Notes: generated by a model from the sequence alone, not told the origin. A DNA stretch of 64,000 bases from a candidate division Zixibacteria bacterium RBG-1 (GCA_000447245.1 AUYT01000001.1:1358001-1422000), one strand, 5' to 3'. Counted from the stretch's first letter, positions 35,195 through 44,585 are shown. Numbers and translations are program-made.

Positions 35195-36139
35195 TTATCT
35201 ATTTAACTTCGCCCTTATCCCGGCTGCCAATAGCGGAATCATAATCTCATGATGTCCCACAAAGTTCAAACCTAACCCCTTTTTCAAAACTGGCCGGGTG
35301 ATAACGTTTGTCAGGGGTCTGTACTGGGGAATCATATCAAAATTAGCCGTAGTAAAATCATCAATTTTCCCGTAAATATTCCGTGCCACTGAAAGTGCTT
35401 TTAAAAAAACTTCTGGCAAAATCACCGCTGAACCGACATTCAAAACCACTCCGCCATTTTTAATTCTAGAAATCCCCTCACACAAGATTTTGAAATCTTT
35501 AAAAGATGCCTCACCCGACAAGGCGGGATAAAAATTAGGATGCTGATGGACAATATCCGTTCCAATGGCAATATGAACCGTAGCCGGAATTTTCAAGCGG
35601 TAAGCATTGGCCAGCAAGCTATATTTTTTGTAGGGCGATTTGCTTGCAGCAATTTTTTTCCCCAGAGCTAGACCCAATCCCGAATTCTCTTTAGCCGCTA
35701 AAATCGAAGCTGAATTAAACTGAGACGCTGTCTCCTTCACCATCCCAAACTTTCCGGTCTCCAGTGATTCTGCCACATCTTCTGAGGTTTTCCCCCATAA
35801 CCCTAACTCCAAATCATGAATGGCCGAAGCACCGTTAAAGACCAGACAGGTTATTAACCTTTTGTTCATCAAATCGATTAAGATCGGCGACAGACCGCAT
35901 TTAATAACATGCGCCCCCAGCATCCAAACCAAGGGTTTCTTACGCCTACGAGCAGAAACAATTTTATCAATCAGTAAATTGAAATCCGAAGCTTTCAAAA
36001 TTTTAGGCAGGGAATTCAAAAAACCGGAGAAATTTTTGGCTTGCCATAACTTAGCCAAGTTCCCGATTTCTACTTTACTTTTTCGAGTGTTAATCGAAAT
36101 TGTTTTAATTTTTCTTAAATCAATTTCCAGAAAGTTCAT
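35195..36139 (-). CDS. Deoxyhypusine-synthase-like protein
   Basis: 314 aa. The central part (GAHVIKCGLSPILIDLM, NGASAIHDLELGLWGKTSED, GTDIVHQHPNF) resembles the NAD-binding fold of the deoxyhypusine synthase superfamily. Bacteria lack the eIF5A substrate, and bacterial relatives are either homospermidine synthase-like or uncharacterised. I cannot place the catalytic lysine confidently. It overlaps the DUF3108 gene by 20 bp. Function unknown; the family link is moderate. Confidence 0.5.
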   Translation of the reverse strand: MNFLEIDLRKIKTISINTRKSKVEIGNLAKLWQAKNFSGFLNSLPKILKASDFNLLIDKIVSARRRKKPLVWMLGAHVIKCGLSPILIDLMNKRLITCLVFNGASAIHDLELGLWGKTSEDVAESLETGKFGMVKETASQFNSASILAAKENSGLGLALGKKIAASKSPYKKYSLLANAYRLKIPATVHIAIGTDIVHQHPNFYPALSGEASFKDFKILCEGISRIKNGGVVLNVGSAVILPEVFLKALSVARNIYGKIDDFTTANFDMIPQYRPLTNVITRPVLKKGLGLNFVGHHEIMIPLLAAGIRAKLNR

Positions 36140-37016
36140 CCTGATTTTCTATTTTCCCTACGCTGTATCTTTCAAGTTCGGCCGAGATGGACCCCACAAA
36201 GATTTTGCTTTTCATCAAAACCGGCAGACGGTGCTGGTCATCTGTCAGCCAGACGGTCAGTTTTCCTTTATGCTGAAAAACCCCGGCCCCTTCTTGTAAG
36301 AGCGGCTCCACCACAAAACATTCGAATTTACCGGCTCCCACTTTGATTTTCTCTTTGCGTAAAATTTTAACCTCTAAAGGATAATTTTTGTTGTCGGTAT
36401 GGTTGTCCACTAAAAGCGATTTCCCCACTTCCAGAGGCTGGGTTCGGATATAATACATGGCGGATAAAACGTCCTGGACAAATTCCGGCACTTTTAAAGT
36501 GTCCTGTTTATTATTGACCGCCAAATTTTGGTCCTGCAGAAAACTGATCCAGCGGTCTGATTTAAAATTTCCTTCTCTAAGGTGTTTTTCAAACCATAGA
36601 GAATAAATCCCTTCCACATCAATGAAAGACAACACCCGGTCGTTGACCCGGTAAAAAGTGGAAAAAAATTTGTTAGACCTGGCGGTGGAAGTTACCCGAA
36701 AGCATTTACGACCTCTAATGTCGATGACAGTATCAATCTCCATCACCGCGTTGCCGGCGTTGATGAAACCATAATTGACCGAGTATTCTAACTTTTCTCC
36801 TACTCCGAAAGCTTTGTTGTATACTTTGCGGCCCGGGTTATTACTCACCAGGGAGTCTATGGCCGGCTTTTCCAATTTCTGATAAGAGTCTGAATTGGCT
36901 ATGACATTATCAGCCAAGTGCTGGCTGAAAAGTTGGCCCTCTGATTTCAATCCTCCCGCAGTGGTCATTAGAATTGAACTAACCAGTATAATTAATAGCT
37001 TCTCTATTTTTTTCAT
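36120..37016 (-). CDS. Secreted DUF3108 family protein
   Basis: 298 aa with a signal peptide (about 1-22). The beta-rich body (GEKLEYSVNYGFINAGNAVMEI, VINIR-type strands, KLTVWLTDDQHRLPV) matches DUF3108, a periplasmic family of unknown function often associated with envelope biogenesis. It overlaps the phosphatase stop by 4 bp and is in the run acyl-CoA synthetase-manC-tsaC-phosphatase-DUF3108. Confidence 0.8.
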   Translation of the reverse strand: MKKIEKLLIILVSSILMTTAGGLKSEGQLFSQHLADNVIANSDSYQKLEKPAIDSLVSNNPGRKVYNKAFGVGEKLEYSVNYGFINAGNAVMEIDTVIDIRGRKCFRVTSTARSNKFFSTFYRVNDRVLSFIDVEGIYSLWFEKHLREGNFKSDRWISFLQDQNLAVNNKQDTLKVPEFVQDVLSAMYYIRTQPLEVGKSLLVDNHTDNKNYPLEVKILRKEKIKVGAGKFECFVVEPLLQEGAGVFQHKGKLTVWLTDDQHRLPVLMKSKIFVGSISAELERYSVGKIENQDELSGN

Positions 37017-37519
37017 TTAAGTTGCCCTTTTCTTAAAGACCAATCCAAAATGGTGGGCCAGATTCTTCTTAGCTGTTCTTCCAGCTCATAAAAACATTTC
37101 TGGTAAACCTGTTCATCTCCTCCCAGAGGGTCCTTGATGGTGTATTTGTCATCCATTTCCCGGCTGGGAAAAGCTTTTAAAAGATAAATTTTGGGAGATA
37201 AACCGGAATCCAGTTGCTGGATATAAAAATAATGCTCTGGAGCCATAACTAAAATCAAATCCGATTCCCGCAGAATCTGCGGGTCAACTTTTCGGGCTTT
37301 GTGATTAGTGATATCGATGTTGAAAGATTTGGTGGTATCAATAGAAAAGGGAGTGGCCGGCGCACCAGTTGAAGCCCCTACTCCGGCCGAATTAACCTCA
37401 ATATGAGAGATGTTTTTCTCTTTTAACATCTGTTTTAAAATTCCTTCTGCCATGGGAGACCGGCAGGTGTTGCCGGTACAGACCAAAAGAATTTTATATT
37501 TTGGTAAGCCCTCTATCAT
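37013..37519 (-). CDS. LMW phosphatase, probably protein-arginine phosphatase type
   Basis: 168 aa low-molecular-weight phosphatase. The P-loop is CTGNTCRS (Cys14 to Ser21) with the nucleophile Cys14 and Arg20; general acid Asp is in IKDPLGGD. The fifth P-loop residue is Thr18. In the family, Thr there marks arginine phosphatases such as YwlE, while Ile is usual in tyrosine phosphatases. It directly follows a TsaC/Sua5 gene, the same neighbour pair as ywlC-ywlE in Bacillus. No arginine kinase McsB is in the window. Specificity is inference. Confidence 0.85.
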   Translation of the reverse strand: MIEGLPKYKILLVCTGNTCRSPMAEGILKQMLKEKNISHIEVNSAGVGASTGAPATPFSIDTTKSFNIDITNHKARKVDPQILRESDLILVMAPEHYFYIQQLDSGLSPKIYLLKAFPSREMDDKYTIKDPLGGDEQVYQKCFYELEEQLRRIWPTILDWSLRKGQLK

Positions 37520-37536
37520 AATTTAAAGTTTAGATT

Positions 37537-38163
37537 TTAAGACCCTTTTAATTTTTCCAGAGAAACTGCCCCATTTCTTATTATTTTCGGCTTATCTGAA
37601 GAAACATCTATCACTGTAGAGGGTGAAGTTTGACTTAAATTGCCACCATCTAAGATTATGTCTACCTTATGGTTAAAGAGTTTTATTATTTCTTTAGATG
37701 AGATTAGCTCTCCCTTGCCTGATAGATTGGCACTGGTCCCTATAATAGGTTGTTTTAAATTTCTTAAAATTCGGTCTATCACCTGGCTTTTGGATATCCG
37801 GATACCGATCTTATCTTGATACGTAAGGTGCTCGAATTTAGCTGATTTACAGCAGAAAACCAGGGTCAATTTCCCGGGCCAGAAGGCCTGAATAAGTTTT
37901 CTGACTGAGGGCTTTATATTCTTCACGATTTTCTTAACCTGTGATATAGAGGAACAGAAAATCGGCAGTGGTAAATTCTTTTTACGCCCTTTGATTTTAT
38001 AAATTTTCCGAACGGCTTTTTTATCGGCAGCCATAACAGTCAATCCATAAACTGTATCGGTGGGTAAAATAACCGTCCCTCCTTGTTTTAAAATAAGAAC
38101 TGCTTGTTGTATTGCCTGGGCTTGTGGCTTTCTGGGATTGATCTTTAAGATTTTAGTTTTCAA
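37537..38163 (-). CDS. L-threonylcarbamoyladenylate synthase (TsaC/Sua5/YrdC)
   Basis: 208 aa. The YrdC signature is clear: LKQGGTVILPTDTVYGLTVMA, KIKGRKKNLPLPIF, and GTSANLSGKGE. It makes threonylcarbamoyl-AMP from Thr, bicarbonate and ATP for the t6A37 modification of ANN-decoding tRNAs. It is the short form with no Sua5 C-terminal domain. The genes after and before are the LMW phosphatase and manC. Confidence 0.93.
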   Translation of the reverse strand: MKTKILKINPRKPQAQAIQQAVLILKQGGTVILPTDTVYGLTVMAADKKAVRKIYKIKGRKKNLPLPIFCSSISQVKKIVKNIKPSVRKLIQAFWPGKLTLVFCCKSAKFEHLTYQDKIGIRISKSQVIDRILRNLKQPIIGTSANLSGKGELISSKEIIKLFNHKVDIILDGGNLSQTSPSTVIDVSSDKPKIIRNGAVSLEKLKGS

Positions 38164-38168
38164 GCCGA

Positions 38169-39248
38169 CTACAGAAATTTTTCTAAATCTTTATCCGAAG
38201 CCAGTTTTTGTAACAGCTCTTTGACATCCTGCACTTTGGTCTTATGAGCCACGAACACAATCCCATCTGTATGGACAATCACCAAATCCGATACTCCCAA
38301 AGCGGCTACAATTCCATCTTCTTCATTTACAATGGTGGTTTCATAGGAGTCCAGGGCCACTACTTTGCCCACGAAAACATTGTTATCCCGGTCCTTATCT
38401 TTGATTCTTTCCAAAGCCAACCAGGAACCGATATCATCCCAGTGCAAATCGGCTTTGATGGTCAGGACATTGGAAGCCTTTTCCAACACTGCAAAGTCAA
38501 TGGAAATATTTTCAGCGTTGGCATAAAGTTTTTTTCTTTCTTCTTTTTCTTTGGGAGTATCAATGTGATTGTAATAGATATCTAATTCCCGATACAAACC
38601 GGGCATAAATTCTTTGATGGCTTTCAGAATGGCCGAACAGCTCCAGATAAAAATCCCGCTGTTCCACAAATGCTGGCGGTCAAAATAATATTGCTGGGCT
38701 ACGGTGCGGGTCGGTTTTTCTTTAAATTGCTTGACTTTAAAAACCGGAACCCCCTCTGAAGAAGAAAAAGCTTCCCCTAATTCGATATATCCATAACCGG
38801 TTTCAGCCCGGTTCGGAACTACCCCCATGGTGATTAGGTAATCTCCCTGCTTGGCTATGGAGGTACCTATTTCTAAAATTTTCTGCAATCTTTCTTTGGG
38901 TTCAATCAGATGGTCGCTGGACAAAACTGCCATCACTGCCTCCGGGTCTCTTTTTTTCATATGCACTGCCGCCAATCCGATGGCGATACAGGTATTTTTA
39001 CCTTCCGGCTCCAAAATTAGATTCTTTTCCGTTAACTCCGGGACTTTTTCCAGGATGGCTTTGGCAAAATTTTCACCGGTTACGACCAATGTCCGGTTGA
39101 CCGAAATTGACTCCTTTACCCGGTCTATAGTCTCCTGCAATAAGGTTTTATCTGAGGTAATTTTTAGAAGCTGTTTAGGGTGCCCCAGTCGCGACAGGGG
39201 CCAGAATCTCTCTCCTCTTCCACCGGCTAAGATTACTGAATATAACAA
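38169..39248 (-). CDS. manC: Mannose-1-phosphate guanylyltransferase
   Basis: 359 aa nucleotidyltransferase making GDP-mannose from GTP and mannose-1-phosphate. The N-terminal LAGGRGERFWPLSR with PKQLL is the GTP-binding signature. FKEKPTRTVAQQY and NSGIFIWS follow. It lacks the isomerase domain of bifunctional ManC/AlgA (usual about 480 aa). GDP-mannose feeds polysaccharide or glycoprotein synthesis. It precedes tsaC by 5 bp. Confidence 0.92.
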   Translation of the reverse strand: MLYSVILAGGRGERFWPLSRLGHPKQLLKITSDKTLLQETIDRVKESISVNRTLVVTGENFAKAILEKVPELTEKNLILEPEGKNTCIAIGLAAVHMKKRDPEAVMAVLSSDHLIEPKERLQKILEIGTSIAKQGDYLITMGVVPNRAETGYGYIELGEAFSSSEGVPVFKVKQFKEKPTRTVAQQYYFDRQHLWNSGIFIWSCSAILKAIKEFMPGLYRELDIYYNHIDTPKEKEERKKLYANAENISIDFAVLEKASNVLTIKADLHWDDIGSWLALERIKDKDRDNNVFVGKVVALDSYETTIVNEEDGIVAALGVSDLVIVHTDGIVFVAHKTKVQDVKELLQKLASDKDLEKFL

Positions 39249-39263
39249 TTCTCACCCCCAAGT

Positions 39264-41033
39264 TTATGGGTTAAGATCATAAAAATTAGTTTGGTTTTGT
39301 ATTTGCTGTGGCATTATTTGTCGGTCCTCACACACTGTAAATCTTTTAATTTTCTTGGTGGGAGTCTTATCGAATTCCTGTTCTCTGATTTCAAATCCTT
39401 TAACCCGTTTGTATTCCGCCAGGTTGGAGCAGCATCTATTTAACTCTTCTTTGATGACTTTTTCAATAAGATGATTATCAGAAATTGAGTCTCCCAGCTT
39501 TTCTTTGAAATATTCATAATTGGGTACAAGCATAGCATAGACCTCCTCTCGGCGGTCAATTTTTTTACCCAAGACTAAAGCTTCTGCAATATACGAAGAT
39601 TTTAAAAGCTCTTTTTCAATCTCTTCCGGATAGACGTTTTTGCCGGCGGCCGTGACAATCACATTCTTTAATCTGCCGCAGATGTAGAAATATCCGTCTT
39701 TATCCATCCAGCCGGAATCACCGGTATAAAGCCAGCCCTGGTTCAGAACCTCGCCGGTGGCTTCCGGGTTATTATAATAGCCGGTCATAATCATATCTCC
39801 TTTGGCGATGATTTCTCCGATTCCATTTTTATCCGGAGTGGCAATTTTTAGCTCTGCTCCCATAATTGACTTTCCCACGGAGGCGTATTTGGGTTTATTA
39901 AACGGGTTCAAAGTAATAACGGGTGAAGTTTCGGTTAAGCCGTATCCCTGTAGGAATTTGATTCCCAATAAATCAAATCCCTTGGCAATATAAGCCGGCA
40001 AAGGCGCCCCGCCACAGATCAACAGTCTGACCGAAGCCAGCCCGGCTTTTCGTCTTAGGGGTCTAAAAATAAGTTTGCCCGAGTTAAAACCGAAAAGTTC
40101 CTTTAGGGCTTTTACCAGCTGAAAACAGAAGTTAAAGTATGGTCTGGTAAATAGCCCCTTTTTAGCCACCGCATTCTTGATACTCAAAAACATCTTTTCA
40201 AAAAGCAAGGGGACACCTAACATGATGGTAATATTATTACTTTTTATATCTTCCAGCAGCTCTTTTGATTTCAGACTGCGGGCATAAGTAATTTGCGCTC
40301 CGCTGGCTAGGGGAATTAAAAATCCACAGGTTGATTCAAAGACATGATTTAAAGGTAAAACTGATAAAAAATTATCCTGTGGGTAAAGGTCTAAGACCCT
40401 TTCAATTCCCCAGATATCTGACATGATATTTTTATGGGTCAGCATTACTCCTTTGGAGTTTCCGGTGGTTCCGGAAGTAAAGATGATTTCGGCTACGTCA
40501 GTATTTTTCAATTGCGGAAAGGCTACGGTGGACTTTCTTCCTTTAACCAATAATTCGGAAAGCTTTAACGAATTTTGTAAAGACCCCTCCTCATCTAATA
40601 ATATGATAAGCTTCAAGCGATTAGCGAGGCCTGATACCCCCTTAATTTTTGGTAAATGTTTGGCGGAGACAAATAATATCTGGGCATCCGCTTGGTTTAT
40701 AACGTGGGCAATCTCCTGGGGCTTAAGCAGAAAATCTATGGGAACAACAACTCCTCCGGCTTGCAGAATAGCCAGATAAGCCATTCCCCATTCAGGCCGA
40801 TTTTCCGAAAGTATTCCCACTCTTTGACCCTTTTGAGCTCCTAAACTTACCAGTCCCTTGGCAATATCTGAAACCTTTTCCCCTAACTCTTGATAAGTAA
40901 TTTTGCTCCATTTATCATCTTCCGAATATGCCATCGACCAGGACCCAGGGCAGGTAGACACGGCCGTGAAAAACATCTCCGGGATGGTAATATCTTTGAA
41001 CTGGTCTGGCTGGAGTAGTTTTTCTTGGGGCAT
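39264..41033 (-). CDS. AMP-forming long-chain acyl-CoA synthetase-like protein
   Basis: 589 aa ANL-superfamily enzyme. AMP-binding motif FTSGTTGNSKGVMLTH, GYGLTETSPVI, YTGDSGWMDKDGYFY with GR, and a C-terminal Lys in TPTKKIKR. It activates a carboxylic acid as the adenylate and transfers it to CoA (or to a carrier). Length and motifs fit long-chain fatty acids; the exact chain length is not readable. It is the first gene of the run that continues to manC and tsaC; the pilus operon terminator is just upstream. Confidence 0.88.
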   Translation of the reverse strand: MPQEKLLQPDQFKDITIPEMFFTAVSTCPGSWSMAYSEDDKWSKITYQELGEKVSDIAKGLVSLGAQKGQRVGILSENRPEWGMAYLAILQAGGVVVPIDFLLKPQEIAHVINQADAQILFVSAKHLPKIKGVSGLANRLKLIILLDEEGSLQNSLKLSELLVKGRKSTVAFPQLKNTDVAEIIFTSGTTGNSKGVMLTHKNIMSDIWGIERVLDLYPQDNFLSVLPLNHVFESTCGFLIPLASGAQITYARSLKSKELLEDIKSNNITIMLGVPLLFEKMFLSIKNAVAKKGLFTRPYFNFCFQLVKALKELFGFNSGKLIFRPLRRKAGLASVRLLICGGAPLPAYIAKGFDLLGIKFLQGYGLTETSPVITLNPFNKPKYASVGKSIMGAELKIATPDKNGIGEIIAKGDMIMTGYYNNPEATGEVLNQGWLYTGDSGWMDKDGYFYICGRLKNVIVTAAGKNVYPEEIEKELLKSSYIAEALVLGKKIDRREEVYAMLVPNYEYFKEKLGDSISDNHLIEKVIKEELNRCCSNLAEYKRVKGFEIREQEFDKTPTKKIKRFTVCEDRQIMPQQIQNQTNFYDLNP

Positions 41034-41161
41034 ATTGTATTTAAGATGATTAATTAATTTAGTAATTACAGCATATTTGTCAAGCGGTTTATAAAAAAGG
41101 GGTTTAGTTAAACTTTAAAGTTAAGCGACATAGAACAACTCAAGTAGACAGAGGAAAAACA

Positions 41162-41194
41162 AAGAGGGCTTCTGGTTTAAGCCAAAAGCCCTCT
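41162..41194 (-). terminator. Rho-independent terminator of the pilMNOPQ operon
   Basis: AGAGGGCTT-C-TGG pairs with CCA-A-AAGCCCTCT around a six-base loop; on the minus strand TTTGTTTTT follows. It lies 25 bp beyond the pilQ stop codon. Confidence 0.85.
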
Positions 41195-41217
41195 TGCCCC
41201 TCTTTAACCCTGAAAAT

Positions 41218-42516
41218 TTACGGTTGGGTCGGTTCCTGTGTGTCGGTTGAACCGTGCATTTCTTCGGTAACGATAGTAGGAGTCACAAAAATGACTAAAT
41301 CTTTGGTGCTAATTTTCTTTTTGGTATACCTAAACAGATACCCCAAGACCGGTATATCTTTCAGAATCGGTATACCGACATTTAACTTTTCCTCGTCTTG
41401 TGTGGTTAAACCACCGATGACCACGGTCTGGCCATTTTCAACCATCACATTGGTTTCGGCATTAGTGGTCTGAATGATAATGCCAGCCGGGTCAGATTTA
41501 GATTGGCTTCTCTCCGGCCGCAAGTGCATTAAGATCCGGTTTTCAGCTGTGATGTGTGGAGTAACTTTCAAAATAGTTCCCACATCCACGAAAGTAATAA
41601 CTACATTACCAGAAGCATCAAACTGTTTTATGGGTATTTTTTCTCCTAATTGGATTGAAGCCAGTTTATTATCCAATGTTGTTATCTCTGGATGTGCCAC
41701 TATTTTTAATTTAGTAGTTGAAGCTAGGGCTGAAATCTGGCCACTTATATTTGCCGCACCGTCGGTTCTGAGTAAACTAAATAAAAACCTGCCTACCGGG
41801 TCACTAACTTTATCGGCAAATTGCCCTGTCCCACTGTCAACGCTAGCATCCCAATCTTCTCGGCCAAAATTAACTCTTCTTGTACCGGTGAACATCCAGT
41901 TTATCCCGAATTCTTTTAGTAAGTCAGTGTCCATTTCTAAAAGCTGGGCTGAAATCCGGATCTGCTGGGTCTCTTTATCCAAAGATTTTACAATCTCCTG
42001 AACTTTAGCAATATTGTCCGGAATATCTCGAATAATTAAAGAGTTGGTGCGTTCATCCACGTCGATCGAGCCGCGCTCCGACAGCATGGACTTTATGGGT
42101 TTGACCATATCCTTGGCGGCCGAATATTTGATGGCCACTATTTGCATTTCCAGACCAACTAAGATTTTTTGTTCTGCCTTATATTTTTCTACCATCGACT
42201 GTTCCTTTAAATATTCATCCAAAGGAACAACTCGGATGTACCCTTCCTCCTGAACCCCGGCTAATGAGTACGTTTTAAGAACGATATCCAGCGCCTGTCT
42301 CCAGGTTACATTCTGCAGGTTTAAAGTAACATTGGCCTGGACGCTGGGAGCGGTTACTATGTTTGCGTCTCCATAGTCAGCCAGGAAGCTTAAAACCGAA
42401 TGTACATCTGCGTTCTGCAGATTTAAGTTTTTGATTACCTTTTCATCCTGTTGGGTAATTCCCAAAGTTAAAGGTATTAAAAGCATGACCAGAAAAATTA
42501 TTAATTTGTTTTTCAT
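41218..42516 (-). CDS. pilQ: Type IV pilus secretin PilQ, short form
   Basis: 432 aa from ATG 42516, which has GAGGATGAG upstream and a clear signal peptide; a start at 42540 would overlap the PilP gene. Domains: STN-like (about 30-105: LNLQNADVHSVLSFLADYG), one secretin N (about 115-195) and the secretin barrel (about 215-420, with QTVVIGGL and PVLGYLF). It forms the outer-membrane ring through which the pilus passes. The AMIN domains that begin PilQ in most species are absent; a single AMIN domain is on the adjacent PilP-like protein instead. Confidence 0.92.
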   Translation of the reverse strand: MKNKLIIFLVMLLIPLTLGITQQDEKVIKNLNLQNADVHSVLSFLADYGDANIVTAPSVQANVTLNLQNVTWRQALDIVLKTYSLAGVQEEGYIRVVPLDEYLKEQSMVEKYKAEQKILVGLEMQIVAIKYSAAKDMVKPIKSMLSERGSIDVDERTNSLIIRDIPDNIAKVQEIVKSLDKETQQIRISAQLLEMDTDLLKEFGINWMFTGTRRVNFGREDWDASVDSGTGQFADKVSDPVGRFLFSLLRTDGAANISGQISALASTTKLKIVAHPEITTLDNKLASIQLGEKIPIKQFDASGNVVITFVDVGTILKVTPHITAENRILMHLRPERSQSKSDPAGIIIQTTNAETNVMVENGQTVVIGGLTTQDEEKLNVGIPILKDIPVLGYLFRYTKKKISTKDLVIFVTPTIVTEEMHGSTDTQEPTQP

Positions 42517-42523
42517 CTCATCC

Positions 42524-43978
42524 TCACTTGTTTTCGACATTATATAAATCTAAAGCTACGTTTCTGGACCAACCGTATTCTTGAATCTGGAAGATAACTC
42601 TATCTTCATCTACTAAGATAACCGAACCGTTTTTGACTCGGTCTCCCGGCTCCATAATATAGCCGTAGCCGCGGTTATCCTCTAAGAGAGCTTTATTCCC
42701 CTGTAAATCCTGTAAAACTCCGACTAATTTCAAATTTTCTATACTGGGAATGGGAGCCTGTCCAAATTCGGTAACTTTTTTATCTCCAATCAAGGGAGAA
42801 AAAGGGTCTCTTTTACCCAGACTGCGGTATTGTATCATCCTTCTTTTAGGAAAGGTCTCAATGGCCTGCAGGGCTTTTTCTTGGATTTGACTGGGGACAA
42901 CCTTAACTATCGGAGCACCCTCTTCTTCTATAATGGTAGTTGGAGGAGTAACTTTTACCGCGACTTTGGATTCGGCAGTTTCTTCTGATTTTTGCTCTAC
43001 AACTGGGCTTGGTTTAACTTCAGTTACCGGACTCTTCTTAGGTTCTTTTTTAACTACGGACTTAGAGCTGGGCTCAGTGGGCGTAAGCGGAGCCTCTGTG
43101 ACCACAGTTTTGGTTTCTTCAGTTGGAGTAGCTTCAGTTACCGGAGCAGTTGTGTCCACCACCTCAGAAGATTGAGTAACTTCGGAAGGGACAGAAGTCG
43201 GTTGAGTATCGGAACTTACTATAGTTTCCGGGCTGGGAACTTCGGTAAATGTGGAAGAGGGTTCAGGACTCACCGGTTCAGTTGCTAGCTGTTCAGATGA
43301 AATTGGTTCAGACGCAGTTTCCGGTTCTGTACTAGCTGTAGTCGACTCTTTGGTTTCTGTAGTCTCAGTTGAACTGCTGGCTTCACTAGTGGCTGGAGTT
43401 TCAGCTGGTTCAGTAGTTGAAGGTTCAGAGGGGGTCGCTGTTTCGGGCGCTGTGGAAATTACTGGTTGTTCCGGTGATGCTAACTCTGTTTTTTCAACAC
43501 TGGGAGTGACTGGTGTTGGTTTAGTGACACCAGATACGGACCATCTCTCAAAATCCGGTTCTCCCATTGATAGCAGAGTAATAACTATGGAATTGTCAGC
43601 TGTGTGTATGTCATAATTGACGGTTTTAGCCGCATCTAAAACAATTCTGACCACCCGGTTAGGGTCAGTCTGGTATTGACTGGTTCTAATGGAGGTAATA
43701 ATTCCGGAAGGTAAATTGCGAAAATCATATTTGGGTAAATTATGCAAGGCATCTTTACAATCGATTAGAATTCTAAAGGGTCTCCCCTCTTTAGCCGGGA
43801 CCGAGGAAGAGTTAAACTGAAAGGGATTGTTAGCCATAATAGTGACCAGAGTGGAATCCCCTCTTTTCTCTAAAGAGATGTCGCTCACTAAAACCGCTCC
43901 GAAAATGTTGGTTCCGGTAATGGCTAAAATTACGATTATTAAAATAACTACGATTAGGGCTATTTTTAAGATTTTCAT
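42524..43978 (-). CDS. AMIN-PilP fusion protein
   Basis: 484 aa. An N-terminal membrane helix (about 5-25), an AMIN domain (about 30-135: SDISLEKRGDSTLVTIMANN, RILIDCKDALHNLP), a 220-residue linker almost wholly of Thr, Ser, Pro, Glu and Val, then a PilP-like C-terminal domain (about 375-480: KRDPFSPLIGD, KLVGVLQDLQGNKALLE, GYIMEPGDRV). PilP connects the inner-membrane PilMNO complex to PilQ. AMIN domains bind peptidoglycan and normally sit on PilQ. The linker is long enough to span the periplasm. It occupies the pilP position in pilMNOPQ. Confidence 0.85.
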   Translation of the reverse strand: MKILKIALIVVILIIVILAITGTNIFGAVLVSDISLEKRGDSTLVTIMANNPFQFNSSSVPAKEGRPFRILIDCKDALHNLPKYDFRNLPSGIITSIRTSQYQTDPNRVVRIVLDAAKTVNYDIHTADNSIVITLLSMGEPDFERWSVSGVTKPTPVTPSVEKTELASPEQPVISTAPETATPSEPSTTEPAETPATSEASSSTETTETKESTTASTEPETASEPISSEQLATEPVSPEPSSTFTEVPSPETIVSSDTQPTSVPSEVTQSSEVVDTTAPVTEATPTEETKTVVTEAPLTPTEPSSKSVVKKEPKKSPVTEVKPSPVVEQKSEETAESKVAVKVTPPTTIIEEEGAPIVKVVPSQIQEKALQAIETFPKRRMIQYRSLGKRDPFSPLIGDKKVTEFGQAPIPSIENLKLVGVLQDLQGNKALLEDNRGYGYIMEPGDRVKNGSVILVDEDRVIFQIQEYGWSRNVALDLYNVENK

Positions 43979-43990
43979 AATTATCCCTTC

Positions 43991-44569
43991 CTAAAATTGA
44001 ACCTTTTTTAATCTCTCATCTTCTTTAATAAAGTAGGTAGTCATTTTAAAAGTTGCCTGAACAGTTTCTTTCTTATTAGTAGCCGAGGCGGAACTGGTCA
44101 GGCTAACATCCGAAATGTTGGCGATAAAGGGAAAATTGGCTATCCGTGACAGAAAATTACCAAACTCATGATAATTTCCGGTTAGCTGCAGATTAAAATC
44201 ACTGGCATTGTAGAAACTCAAAGGGTAGGTGGTCCGGGGAGTGATTTCCCGGATTGTTATACCGCTGGTTTGGGCACCCTGGTGCATTTGAGTCAAGAGC
44301 AAAGGTACCTGTTTTTCTTCCGGTAATAGCAATTCGACGGTTTTGTATTTTTCCAGCAAAGCTTCATATTCAGATTTTAGATTTTCAAATGATTTAGCTT
44401 TGAGTTCAACGTTCTTTAAATTGGTCAAAATGGTTTCGTACTGAACCTGCTTGGCTTGAATCTTTTGGTTATTTTTGGAGTAGATACGGTTATTCCAAAA
44501 GTACAAAGCCAGAAAGCCCAAGAGCACTCCTAAGATAATCTTTTGATTTTTAGGGTCTTTGAAATCCAT
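43991..44569 (-). CDS. pilO: Type IV pilus alignment protein PilO
   Basis: 192 aa bitopic protein: one helix (about 12-27), a coiled coil (about 30-75), then the ferredoxin-like domain (TQMHQGAQTSGITIREI, LTGNYHEFGNFLSRIANFP). It dimerises with PilN in the inner membrane and aligns the motor with the secretin. It lies 16 bp after pilN. Confidence 0.9.
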   Translation of the reverse strand: MDFKDPKNQKIILGVLLGFLALYFWNNRIYSKNNQKIQAKQVQYETILTNLKNVELKAKSFENLKSEYEALLEKYKTVELLLPEEKQVPLLLTQMHQGAQTSGITIREITPRTTYPLSFYNASDFNLQLTGNYHEFGNFLSRIANFPFIANISDVSLTSSASATNKKETVQATFKMTTYFIKEDERLKKVQF

Positions 44570-44585
44570 TTTTACTCCTTATGGG

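Noticed and set aside
42933-43616. Long Ser/Val/Gly-rich plus-strand frames opposite the AMIN-PilP linker
   Set aside because: They are antisense shadows of the low-complexity linker and have no promoter or ribosome site.
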